From the NCBI GenBank assembly GCA_964035015.1, contig OZ035997.1, forward strand, positions 69,894,132-69,958,131: DNA of 64,000 nt, in the 5' to 3' direction. Shown in pieces: positions 48,980 to 59,856 of the stretch. The position numbers and the translations under genes are program-made. Under the pieces are notes generated by a model, which saw only the letters and a program-made list of their open reading frames with translations, was not told the DNA's origin and did no database searches. How positions within the stretch are numbered: the first letter of the stretch is position 1; each line of letters begins with the position of its first letter. Origin of the DNA: Corallium rubrum. Lineage: Eukaryota > Cnidaria > Anthozoa > Scleralcyonacea > Coralliidae.

Positions 48980-50053
48980 TCACCTTGTCCTTTGGGAACA
49001 AGGCTTGCTTGGTTTTAAACTGTTGTGATGAACAACCATTACCTTACCTGCTTCAGAGCGGATTTGATAATTTACTCCTAAACGACTAATCACCTGATAA
49101 GGTCCAATCCAACTACGACCAAATTTCCATCGTTTCGGCCGTTTCAACCATACCGTTTGCCCAGGTCTGAGTGGGACCCACTCAGGTGTTCTCTGGTTAT
49201 ACTGTCTTGCCTGCCGTGCCCTAGCACTTGCCAAATTATCCTGTGCCACCTGCCTAGCATCCATTAGTGCGTCTCTAGTCATCTTAGCATATGGTACACC
49301 AAGTTCAAGCTCTAGAGGCATGCGAGGTAACCGACCAAAAACTAGTTCATATGGTGACATACCGAGTGACTCATGTCTACTAGTGTTAAACGCGTAAACG
49401 ACCGAATCTACCCACAAATCCCAGTCGTCCTTGTGTTTGGAAGAGAAGGCTGCTAACATTTGCTGTAATGTTCGGTTTTGTCGCTCAACTAAGCCATTGC
49501 ACTGTGGGTGATATGCAGTTGTTCGGGTCTTAGTAATTCCCATGATGTTACAAATTTCGTGCATCAAATTACTTTCGAAAATAGCGCCTTGGTCAGAATG
49601 TAGGACGACCGGAGGTCCGAAACGTGAGAATAACTTTGTAACGAGTATGTCTGCTACCGTGCTTGCTTTTTGGTCCTTGGTCGCAAATGCTTCACACCAT
49701 TTGGTAAAATGGTCCATTACTACTAGGATGTGTTTATTGCCGCGAGCCGTCTCAGGGAGAGGTCCCATATAGTCCATAGCCCAGAAGGTGAATGGTTTGC
49801 CTACTTCGATTGGTTTCAAAGGTGCCTTACCAGGTTCGTTAGGTCCAGCGCGCGGAGCACAAATTTGACACGCTGCAATATATTCCTCAACCGATGTTCG
49901 CATTTTCGGCCAGAGAAATCGTTCACGGATTCTTTCGAGTGTCCGGGTTACTCCTAAGTGCCCTGTACAAGGGCTGTCATGGATCCCCTTTAAAATAGTT
50001 GGCATGAAGGCCTTTGGAACAACAATTGCATAGTCGGGGAAAGAACTTTTGGT
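48980..50053 (-). pseudogene. gypsy integrase
   Basis: The zinc-binding HHCC module (H...HLG...CQICA) is followed by the DDE core: FWAMDYMGPL, VLHSDQGAIFES and HPQCNGLVERQNR hold the three acidic residues. A GPY/F-like end (WIGPYQVISRL) follows. It is in the same frame as RT-RNase H, separated by a TGA at 50054-50056. Confidence 0.92.
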
Positions 50054-51898
50054 TCACCTATATGAACGCGTCAGTAAGCCATCACGAACAGCTGGTCGAT
50101 GGTAGTTAAACCAAAAACATCTTAACTCCGGGTCATCACGCCACTCACTAAATTTAGGTTTTTGTTTATTGGTGGTTTTATGTTGAATCACCCGTGAAAT
50201 GACAGTGTCATTCTTTTGTAAATCTCGCAGGTTAAATGTAGGTTCGACAGTAACCGTTCTCGTTACCGGATGATTCGGTGGTGGTTCGTATTGGGGCAAC
50301 CTCGACAAAGCGTCCGCATTGGTGTGTAATCGACCGCTCTTATGAGTAATGTCAAACTGGAATTCTTGAAGGTCCATAATCCATCGAGCTAACCTTCCTT
50401 TCGGTTCCATACTTTGCAGCCAACGTAGCGAATTGTGATCTGTTATTAATTGGAACTTTCTACCAAGTAAATAAACACGAAACTGTTTGGTGCCAAATAC
50501 AACCGCAAATGCTTCTTTCTCAGTAGCTGAATACTTTTGTTCACGAGCTGTCAGAGCGCGAGATGCATATGCCACAACTCTTTCATGACCTGCATCATCC
50601 TGTTGAGATAAAATCGCCCCTAAGCCTACATCAGACACGTCCATTTGTAAAATAAACTCACGATCAAATTTCGGGAAGCTTAACACCGGTGCTGAACATA
50701 ATAATTGCTTTATTGTCTGAAATGCTGTTTCGCAGTCATCTGTCCACTGAAATCGCGCATTCTTCTTGGTGAGGTGAGTTAACGGTGCCGCTAGTGTCGA
50801 AAATCCTCTGATAAATCGTCGATAATAGCTGGCTAAACCTAAGAAGCTGCGGACTGCTTTGACCGAAGTTGGAGTAGAGATGTTCTTTACTACCTCTACT
50901 TTTGCTGGATCAGGACGGACGCCCTGTTCCGAAATCAGATGACCGAGATATTTGACTTGCTTTGCTCCGAAAATGCACTTGGATAATTTGATGCGGAGAT
51001 GATGTTGTCGAAATCGTGACAGAACTTTGTTCAGCCGTTCACAGTGTTGATCGAAATTGCTAGAATAAATTATTACATCATCCAGGTAACACAAACACAC
51101 CTCAAAACTTAAACCAGACAACACAATTTCCATCATCCGCTGGAATGTGGACGGTGCCGTTGACAAACCGAAAGGCATACGCAAAAATTCGTATAAACCG
51201 TTTTGGGTAACAAAAGCGGTCTTTGACTGGTCGACGGGATTCATAGGAACTTGCCAATACCCACTTCTTAGGTCTAATGTCGAAAACATTTTGGCGTCTT
51301 TCAATGCATCGAGAGTGTCATCAATTCGCGGCAAAGGATGTGCGTCATTTTTCGTAACCGAGTTAAGTTTTCTGTAATCTACACAGAACCTTAGCTGACC
51401 GTCTTTCTTACGGACCAAAACAATGGGTGATGACCAGGCACTCGAACTAGGTTGAATCACATTTTGGTCGAGCATTTCGCGAATCTGATTTTGGGCCTCA
51501 TCCCTATAAATATACGGTAATCGTCTCGGACGTTGTTTAATTGGCGCATGATCACCGGTAGGTATACTATGCGTAGCTACATCAACGTATCCTAACTGTT
51601 CCGAAAAAAACATCAGAATATTGAGAAAGAAGGTCTTCGACCTTTTGCGGTGTTGGCTATTTAGTGAAGGGTCAATTGCTTGACGGATTTGCTCTTTGGT
51701 GTTTTCTAAACTAATCGCCCCACATGTGTTCCGTGCTGTTGAGCGATCGCGAAATGTGCGGTTTGGACCGGCTGATTTTACCAATGGACAGAACTCTGCT
51801 AGTTGGGTTCCGGCAACCAATTCGATAGGTTTATTGGACGTATTCATTACTTTTACAGGGACTATTCGATCTTGGGGTTCGACTACCGCATAAGCCAC
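50054..51898 (-). pseudogene. gypsy reverse transcriptase and RNase H
   Basis: RT motifs include QLRFCVDYRKLN, FRMPFGLSTAP-type sequence and the active site CYLDDVIIYS. RNase H has DVSDVG and TDHNSLRWL. The linker to integrase is cut by an in-frame TGA. The start overlaps the end of the protease frame in another phase, so an indel or programmed frameshift lies near 51885-51900. Confidence 0.93.
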
Positions 51899-52554
51899 TT
51901 GTCTAAATTCGATCCTAAATTGAACTCGCTCGATGATTCAACTGGTCTGACCATTCCCACCTCAGATTTGGGTTTCCTACCAACACGACCATTAACTAGC
52001 ACCTCAACCCTAGCTGGAATCAACAAATCTTCAGCTAAGGCAATGGTTGCTCTGCCATTCAGTTGCGACTCAACAAACAAGGGTGGGTTACCGTCCTCAA
52101 GCACTGTTTCTGCTCCACTCTCAACAACGCCAGATGTTGTATCTTGTTGTGAAATGCGAGATGTGAGCGGGGTTTTCCCGTGGCGGCCCACTAAATAGTA
52201 GCCCCTCCTATCCCCTAATTCGATTCCCCTAAGATCTAACCGATTTCTTACCAGAAAATCCCACCCCAACACACAGTCATAATTGATGTTGCTACTAACT
52301 AAAAATTCTCCTAGAAAACTAGCTCTCCTGTTAAATTTTACTGAAGCTTCTAAGCTACCAAGAATTGTCAATGGATTACCCGTTATTGACATGCAGCGCA
52401 CAGTTTCTGTACGTACCCTAGCATTATCGAAATCTAAAATTGCATGCACTTTATCCGTTATAAACGATTTCATTGATCCAGTATCAATTAAGGCCCTAAG
52501 CTTAACGCCTTCAATGTGTACATCTACCACTGGATGAGTAGGTATTGTATACAC
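51883..52554 (-). CDS. gypsy aspartic protease
   Basis: Active site LRALIDTGSMKSF near residue 20 and a second hydrophobic ILGSL/VLGWDFL flap partner, as in retroviral-type proteases. The product processes Gag-Pol. It lies between gag and RT in its own frame. Confidence 0.88.
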   Translation of the reverse strand: MYTIPTHPVVDVHIEGVKLRALIDTGSMKSFITDKVHAILDFDNARVRTETVRCMSITGNPLTILGSLEASVKFNRRASFLGEFLVSSNINYDCVLGWDFLVRNRLDLRGIELGDRRGYYLVGRHGKTPLTSRISQQDTTSGVVESGAETVLEDGNPPLFVESQLNGRATIALAEDLLIPARVEVLVNGRVGRKPKSEVGMVRPVESSSEFNLGSNLDKWLMR

Positions 52555-52643
52555 ATTATCAACATTATTAACTACATTTACAGTATTCTTACGTGTTCAT
52601 TGACGTTGTCTTGCAGTCAGGTGCGGGCGGCCAACAGGTTGTC

Positions 52644-53516
52644 CTACTTCTGCGCCGCCCTGTTGGCGTTTAAATTCCTGCAGTATCTTGCTTGGTGACC
52701 AAATTGGTGGCAGTTAAAACACTCGATGTTCTCCTGCCTGCGTGCTGGACTTTGGCAATCTCTGGCGAAGTGGCCTCGTCGTCCACAGTTGAAACACTCA
52801 CCCGTGTTACGTCGCTGGGCTGGGTTACGCTGCTGGGTTCGCGCAACGGTGGCTCGGAGGTCCCGTTGGTTGCTTGCAAGCTCTTCGACAAGAGCGGTCA
52901 GCTTCAAAATGCGGTCGTCTTCCCTGGATACAGCTGCTACGCCCGGGACACTCTCGATATTCTGTTGGATGGCCCGCATATTTCTTGAGAAAGATACCAT
53001 CTTCTCCAGGGACGGCACAGGATCGTTTTCGAGGAGTTTGATTTGGAGGTCCTGTGGAAGGCCCCGCATAAACTGCCGTGCAATCAGTGCTTCCATTTGG
53101 TCGGACGTTAGAGTAGGTTCCAATACTCTCAAAATTTCTTCTAGTTCCCAACGGAAAACGGCGGGAACTTCACCCGGACGGAGGCATCGTGACTCAAACA
53201 AGCGAAAGTTTTTCTCTCGTTCAGCTGGGGGGCAAAGGGATCCTTGCAAACTTTTTGTTATTGTGGCGTAGTCTGCTTTCTCATCCGCAGTTAGAGCGTA
53301 GAAGTAGGTTGACGCCCGACCTCGGAGGAACGCTGGTAGCTTCCGAAGCTTATCGTCGTTCGACCAGTTGTTTGCCTCTGCGCAAGAGTCAAAATGTCGT
53401 AACCACTGGCGAAAATCACTCTGTCCGTCGTATCATTCAGGGAGGATACTGGAGTTGTTTCTGCTCAAATGCTGCTCTGTGGGGCCGCTCGTCGAGGCTT
53501 CTTGCGTGACCGACAT
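52644..53516 (-). pseudogene. gypsy Gag with two CCHC zinc knuckles
   Basis: The ATG at 53516 opens a frame that contains one TGA at 53433-53435 (codon 28) and then runs uninterrupted. Capsid-type helices (FRQWLRHFDSCAEANNW, LRGRASTYFYAL) lead to two zinc knuckles, CFNCGRRGHFARDC and CFNCHQFGHQARYC. The single TGA is the only visible damage. Confidence 0.9.
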
Positions 53517-53545
53517 ATCTCTCGGACTCTCTTTTAACTATTAAA

Positions 53546-53566
53546 CCACTCGCTGCCACCAGAATA
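53546..53566 (-). promoter_or_regulatory. Primer-binding-site region
   Basis: Minus-strand TGGTGGCAGCGAG starts four bases after the 5' LTR, the position where a tRNA 3' end primes first-strand synthesis. The tRNA was not assigned. Confidence 0.55.
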
Positions 53567-53904
53567 TGTAGCGTGCTCGCAGACAGACACAGACACAGAT
53601 TTGATGTTTCTTATTTCGTCCCAACTCTCAACTAACTCTTTACAAAACAGAACTACTCGTATATATAGTCTTTGACTGTTCACGTGGAAAACTACTGATC
53701 TCACATAGAGTTCTTTTACAACATACAGTAGTTTCATTGACTAACTTGGAAAACTAGACACTTGAGGTTATTCTACTGGGATTCTACTACAATGATAACA
53801 TCTACTGGGAAAACTACATACGCGCATGGCATGCACATGTTCACAGTAATTCTACTTGAGTGCTCACCCTGTATAATGTTACACAATTAATTTAAACTAT
53901 TACA
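53567..53904 (-). repeat. 5' LTR of the gypsy element
   Basis: 338 bp, TG...CA, followed on its outer side by the CGTG duplication. Confidence 0.93.
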
Positions 53905-53908
53905 CGTG

Positions 53909-55079
53909 AGCGGGCCGTATTTCACGATATCTTGGACCGCAGTCCAAAAAGTTATTTTTTTACATTCTGTCATTTAAAATTGATCGATTTTCATAACTAT
54001 TTCGCTTGCCACAGAAAAAAATATATTCAACAGAAAGCTACGGGGATGCAAATGAGTTTTATTATCCAAATCGTTTTGACAACTTCATGTGTAAACAGCG
54101 AATTTTAAAAGAAACGCTGGCGGAAAACTGTAAAAAAGCAAAATTTACGAGCGATATTTATAAACAAAACAGTTTAAAACCGTAGGGAAAACATACATAA
54201 ACTTGTGAACACAGTATTTTGAATCATTAAATGAGCTGACTATATAGAAGTATATATATAAAAAATCATACCACGAGAAGATAGAAAAGCTGAAACATTT
54301 TAACACTAAACTGTCTTTCTTCTGTTATCCTCCAACGCTATGCTCAACAAAACCGCTACAAGTCAGTTTACCTTTTAGTCAAATATTTTCCACATGCCAA
54401 CCTCATCGTGTCATGTCCTTGGGACTTGAATTACAAATGGCTTACTACAAACATTTTCGTCTTCAAACTCGAAGAACACACTTTCAATTTTCATGCAGTC
54501 AGCCAAATATTGAAAGTGACTTTCAAAGCGAACAGCCAAAAACGACCAAGTGACGAAGAAGAACGACGAAGAATCTTTATCAACTAAACTTTAAAAACAC
54601 TTGGACAGCATTTTGACTTCCCTTCGTAACTAGATCTTCAAGTTTTGAATGTTTTTTTTATCACAAAAAAAGGTTCCAAGCTTCCCTGTCAGACTGCATG
54701 TCGGCAGTTGTTTACTGTCGAACGATAAACTTTGGACTTTTGAATATCACGTGAACGTCATCTCGATTACGCAACGTAATTCAATTATGTTAATTTATCT
54801 AATTATGTAACAAAAAAATAAATACGTTATTTACCGTTTTGGTCGGTCCGTATAGAAAAATATTTGCCCTCGGTCTCAAAAATGACCCTCGGCCTGTGGC
54901 CTCGGGCCTTTTTTAAGACCTCGGGCAAATATTTTTCTATACGGACCTCCCAGCCGGTAAATAACATATATATCTTTAAATTATAGGCTTGATCTTTTAT
55001 TCATATTTAACAAAACTACTGAAAATATCTCCAGTTCAACATCTAAACTTGTTCAACTAAATTATCAGGAAGATTACTC
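53909..55079. other. No gene; foldback repeat at 54826-54965
   Basis: AT-rich sequence apart from the foldback element. Confidence 0.45.
54826..54965. mobile_element. Foldback MITE
   Basis: GTTATTTACCG...GGTCCGTATAGAAAAATATT with its complement at the right end (54920-54965), and CCTCGG/CCGAGG-type inner repeats. The pattern matches a common anthozoan repeat (recalled). Confidence 0.75.
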
Positions 55080-55755
55080 TCACTGTAGAATGATGATATC
55101 CCTTACGGCCGACCCCTCTTCCAGATTACCAGATAAACAAGGGTCTGGGATATTTTGTGCATCCAGTTGATTGCATTGTTGCACATGGTATTGATTTTGT
55201 ACTAGTTCAGGATCTAGGTAGTACATATGCTGCTCACAAGTATTATGCAAAACAAAGCATGCATACACTGCAGTTGGAATCAGATCTAACTTTAAGTCGA
55301 CCTTCCTTGTTAAAAACCCCCATCTTGCCTTTAGCCTGCCAAATGCACACTCTATGGGATTTCTTGCTGGGCGTAGCATGTTGTTGAAGATAACCTGAGC
55401 GTTACTAGTGCAGGCCAACGACAATCTACATCCATAAATAGTCCTCTGTAATCACATATCGCTTGCACATTCAAAGAAAAGAACATCTTGTAGCAGAAAT
55501 AGTCTTGTGAGTTACCCTCTGGTCTTAATATTGGAATATGAGTGCCATCTATGCAACCAAATGCTTGAAACATGCCAAACATCACCTCAAATTCTGAAAT
55601 TTTTCATTGCATCTCACTTTCATCTTCTGGAAGCCTTAAATATTTTGCTCCCAAGATTTGACTAATTGGCTTGCAAACATGGTGAATAGTTTTTGATGCT
55701 GTTGAGATGTGAATTCCAAATGTATTTGCTGTCATACGCACACGCCGGGTCAGCA
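55080..55755 (-). pseudogene. PIF-Harbinger transposase, damaged
   Basis: On the minus strand: a helix-turn-helix-like end (ANTFGIHISTASKTIHHVCKPI), then an in-frame stop at about 55608, then [17 protein letters not shown] with the first catalytic Asp, [18 protein letters not shown] with the second, a phase change, and [17 protein letters not shown] with the Glu. The domain is almost complete but broken by one stop and one phase change. Confidence 0.85.
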
Positions 55756-55830
55756 ACTGCGAAAATTCCGCCAACTGGTGTCTGTGCTATTACGTCAAAT
55801 TTTCAGCGGATGTCTATTAAAACATACAAA

Positions 55831-56590
55831 ATGGCGTCGCGAGGAGTTAGGTTTACTGTAGAACAAGTCGTTGAAGCTGTTTCTTCCGACGAAACCATAG
55901 GCAATCCAGAAGACGAAACTGACACAGTTGCCGTTGAAGAAGAAACTTCTTTATTTAGCGACGTTCTACAGGACTCGCTGGCGTTGTTTAATTGTTTTAG
56001 GGATGTAGTAGATATTCATAAATTCAAGCGCGAAGCTACATCATCTCTGGAGCACATTTACCGAAAATGCACTTTCAATAAAGGCATTGAAGACCATCTG
56101 GATATTCTTTTGGGATCGTCTGTATGCCTTGGTCCAGTATTAGCTACAGAGGTTTCGGTGTGGATCAAAATGATCAATCGGCGTATGTTGTACACACCGA
56201 AAATTCACAAACCTTGGACTATCGAGTTTGCGCGAGATATGCCCAAGGAAATATTCAAAAGTTTTCGGGCTGGCCTTAACGGAGGATCTACCTCATTTGG
56301 TCTCAAAGTTGGAAATGGCACAGTCATGTACACTGATAGCAGGAGGATGTTGCACGACTTCTCAAATCTATCTGGACTGTCAAAAAGTGAAATACAGGAT
56401 AAGTTTAAAAAGGAATTCAAGGGCAGACGAGTTGGATGTAGAGCTGAATTAATTGTGATGGAGAGGAAACCATTTGCCATCTCATATAATCAGAAGAAAA
56501 TGAAGATAAACATCCTGCAATTTTGGATGTTGGAAGCAGTTTGGGCACAGATTCCACAGCTAAAAAGTAGGATATTATGCACCTATCAAT
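55831..56590 (+). pseudogene. Unrecognised gene, 3' end replaced by repeat
   Basis: The ATG at 55831 (Met-Ala-Ser-Arg-Gly) starts an open frame. Its first ~250 codons look coding: an acidic N terminus, then a helical and beta-mixed body with GSTSFGLKVGNGTVMYTD. After about 56590 the frame enters G-run and C-run repeat sequence and loses coding character. It starts 70 bases from the Harbinger remnant in divergent orientation, so it may be that element's second gene. No family is recognised. Confidence 0.45.
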
Positions 56591-56825
56591 ATTCTAAAGT
56601 TCAACAGGGGGAGTTGGCAGGACAGGGGGGGGGGAGGATTTCATATTTCAACAAAATGTTGTGTCAAATCGCGCACCCCCAGGATGTTGTAAGTCAAATC
56701 TTTCACAAATTATGGTACCTGATGGAAGATATAGTACTAAAATTGTCAAGTTTTTTGCTCCATGGACCTTACTGTGTGGCAAATGCCCCACCCCCTTGCC
56801 CTGCCTATCCCCTGCCAGCCTAACA
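56591..56825. repeat. Probable small non-autonomous insertion
   Basis: GGCAGGACAGGGGGG near 56617 and CCCCCTTGCCCTGCC near 56793 are imperfect inverted ends around non-coding sequence. Confidence 0.4.
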
Positions 56826-57614
56826 TTCATATTCAGCTCTACAACTAACTTGTTTGGTCTTGAATACGGTATAAGTACTGTGTTTCATTTAGTATCTTTT
56901 TGAAAGCCCAGAAATTTTAAGAGAGCAATCCTCTTTTTCATATCTTGACTGTGTCATTAACAACTGAGACACTGATGTGGCATTACGTTTTTGAGCCAGT
57001 AGCAAACTAGTGCACATGGCTTTTATCTTCGTACTGCAAAGATGTGGCCTTTCTCATCAATGTGTTTGATACAACTTTGCTAACATGTTGATGAGCTAAG
57101 TAACACTTTAGCAATTCTGGCTAATTAATGCCAGACAATTTTATTATGGTTAAAGCCAGCCACTTTTATTCAACAGGTCTCTAGCTTGTCTGTTAATATC
57201 CTAACTAATGCTAAAAAAATACTCTGATATTTATGTCAGAAGCAGTTGGATTCAGAGAAATAAGTACAAGCTTATTTTTTTTAACATGAAAATTTATTAC
57301 AAGCAAAATATATTAATTTTTATTCTGAATTCAGCTGTCCATAAATATGTAAAAATATATTAATATTCATGCAAAAACATGCCAAGCCACAGGGTGAGGG
57401 GTGTTAATGCTCCAACATTGCAGAAAACTAGTCTCAAGAACATGGTGATTTTAACAGATTTGTTCATAATTTTTGTTGATACCCTTCAAATTGGTTGCTG
57501 AATTAGAGTTGAAAATTGAGCTACACCCTTCAGTCTGAAAGGTCTTGACAGGCTGCTGCTATTATCTTATCAGCTTTTCAAATCAGCTTAATTGCATGTA
57601 AAATACTTGAGCCC

Positions 57615-58200
57615 ATTAACCCTTTCACTCCCAAATATGGAATTTTCCGTACTTTATTATTTTACTCTGTCTAACACCAGATTTTTTTACTCTGTCTATC
57701 GCCAGACGATTTTACTCGTCAATGAGAGAGCTCCCAGAAAGTTGAGAGTGAAAGGGTTAAGGTGCAGCGTGCACCCTGTACATCTTTATTATTTTACTCT
57801 TTCTAACACCAGATAATTTTACTTGTCAATGGGAGAGCTCCCAGAAAGATGGGAAAGCTCCCAGAAAGTTGGGAAAGCTCCCAGAAAGTTGGGAGTGAAA
57901 GGGTTAACCTATTTCTTTAACCCTTTCACTCCCAAATACATCTTTATTATTTTACTCTTTCTAACACCAGATAATTTTACTTGTTAGTGGGAGAGCTCCC
58001 AGAAAGATGGGAAAGCTCCCAGAAAGGGAGTGAAAGGGTTAAGGTGCAGCGTGCATGGTGATAAAATTACCAGTTTGGCAACATTGTACTATTCATTTGC
58101 CCCTTCATGGTTAACCCATTAACAGGCAAGGGAGCACTCTGACATTTTACTTTCGTTAATGCCAGATGATTTTATTCAGCAGAGTGGAGTGCTTGGATGT
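57615..58200. repeat. Cluster of TTAACCCTTTCACTCCC / GGGAGTGAAAGGGTTAA repeats
   Basis: At least two units open with AACCCTTTCACTCCCAAATA and close with GGGAGTGAAAGGGTTAA. Between them TTTTACTCTNTCTAACACCAG-like and GGGAGAGCTCCCAGAAAG units recur. A related but diverged unit (TTAACAGGCAAGGGAGCACT) follows at 58120. Confidence 0.85.
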
Positions 58201-58756
58201 GCACTTGCCTGTTATGGGGTTAATAATTATGGGTACTGCTATCAATTACAAATAATTACAAATTTTGTCTATATTATTACATCAGAAACTCACAAAAATA
58301 TTTTATGAAATTGATTACTGTCTTAACAAATGAGGAAAATTCAAAAGAAATTAATGTATATATAAGTAATGAACAAAAAAGACACATAATTATCTGATGT
58401 GTTTGGAACTTAAAAAGACACATCTTAATTAAGTTGTGACTTATTTTCTGCCGCATGACCAAAACAAGATTTTTAGTTAAATTTACACAAACATGATCAC
58501 TATTCATTAACATGCAGGTCACCTACTGTAATGTTGCTTAATTTTATGTCACTCATGGGATTGGCACTGTTCTGCACTATAGCTATGTGTTAGTAGTGCA
58601 AGTCTATGGCACATGGGATTTCTTTGTTCAAGTCACACCACAGGCTGGTGTAACAAATATTTCAGAACAAAGCTACAGTAATTCCCTGTATGACATGAGA
58701 TTAGGCAGTTGATTTATGTATCTTGATGGAACTATAGATGAGTTTGGCAGCAAAAG

Positions 58757-58863
58757 AGGATCATGGGTAATCAGGACAATTTGAAATATGTGAGCCATGC
58801 AGTCAAGAGTCAAGTGTTTCTTTTCAAAAAAAAATTCAGATTTGTCCTGATTACCCATGATCC
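58757..58863. repeat. Hairpin with perfect 22-bp arms
   Basis: GGATCATGGGTAATCAGGAC at 58758-58777 is exactly complementary to 58842-58862, with a ~62-nt loop. Confidence 0.8.
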
Positions 58864-59856
58864 AATGCTACTGCTGAACTTGTCTATTAATTATTGAGCA
58901 AAAGCAAAAGGAATGCTAATTGAGTGCATTTATTATAAGTTGGACTCTAAATGACAAATGCCTGCTCTAAATGAAAATAAATTAATAACTTGAAATATGC
59001 ATGTAAATTATTTCTTGTGAGAACATGTCAATAATTGTTGTAATTTGCTGACTACAATACATTTATCTTGAAAATATTGTTGTCTTTTCTTAAATTTCAT
59101 TGATTTGTAGTGGCCCATGTGCTTATAATAAATTGCACTATCTACTACTACTCCTCTACGATTTAAAGTCTTCTTTTCCCCAATCCTGGGGGTAAGACTT
59201 ATTTAATTAGCAGGACCGACGCAGTATACAATTTGTAAAAGAGTATCAAATTGATGTGTCTTTGGGGAATGTGGAGCTAATAAAATGTTCTATGATATGA
59301 CAGGTACGTACATTCTTGCAAAATCTAGTCACAGTTTTATTGAACCCATTAAAGGCATAGTTTGGCCATTTGCACCACACCAGCCAATCGAATGAAAAAA
59401 TGAAAATAGCATAATATGGAAAAATATTTCAAGAAAGCCAATGCGAATAGATTGCTTTCATGACAATTATTTATTGAACTTTGTTTATATTCATTCTGTA
59501 ATATGAATGACTTGCACTGGGCTTTTATGGCCCCACTTATTGTACATGTAAGATGCACTGCACTGTGAGAATATTTATATTTGCAAGAATGCCCGAACTG
59601 ACTTTTAAAATGTCACTTGTAATGACAGTAACTAAACTGTAATTGACCAATTGCATTAATGTCAATCTCTATGCATTGTTCTCACCAAATCTGATCATAA
59701 TTGAATAGGGTATTGAATTCAAGTCAAATGGAATTGTCACAACGTGACAATGAGTAAGATGGAAATTTTAAAGAATTAAATAAATGCTTTACTCATGTTA
59801 TATACTGTAGCCTGTATAAAATAGAGTATTACTGCATTTTGCAATGGGTCAGCCTT

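Larger units (their letters stand above)
48338..53904 (-). mobile_element. Ty3/gypsy LTR retrotransposon, nearly complete
   Basis: LTRs at 48338-48671 and 53567-53904 (about 98% alike, TG...CA ends), 4-bp target duplication CGTG (48334-48337 and 53905-53908), polypurine tract beside the 3' LTR, primer-binding-site region beside the 5' LTR, and gag, protease, RT-RNase H and integrase in order. High LTR identity indicates a young insertion. In-frame TGAs in gag and pol and a phase change between protease and RT suggest it is no longer autonomous. Confidence 0.95.
56826..59856. other. No supported gene; repeats at 57600-58220 and 58757
   Basis: AT-rich non-coding DNA apart from the tandem/inverted repeat block and a hairpin. 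Confidence 0.5.

Noticed and set aside
48980-50053. Integrase belonging to the viral element
   Set aside because: It is the pol integrase of the gypsy retrotransposon, 30 kb away between that element's LTRs.
52692-53271. 181-codon plus-strand frame opposite gag
   Set aside because: It is an antisense shadow of the zinc-knuckle region with no recognisable features.
48289-53915. CGTGAGCGGGC at 48289 and 53905 as a long target duplication
   Set aside because: The left copy is 38 bases outside the LTR; only CGTG directly abuts both LTRs, so the longer match is a local repeat of the insertion region.
57600-58220. CRISPR-like regularly spaced repeats
   Set aside because: Spacing and unit content vary, the units are inverted repeats of a eukaryotic MITE type, and there are no cas genes.
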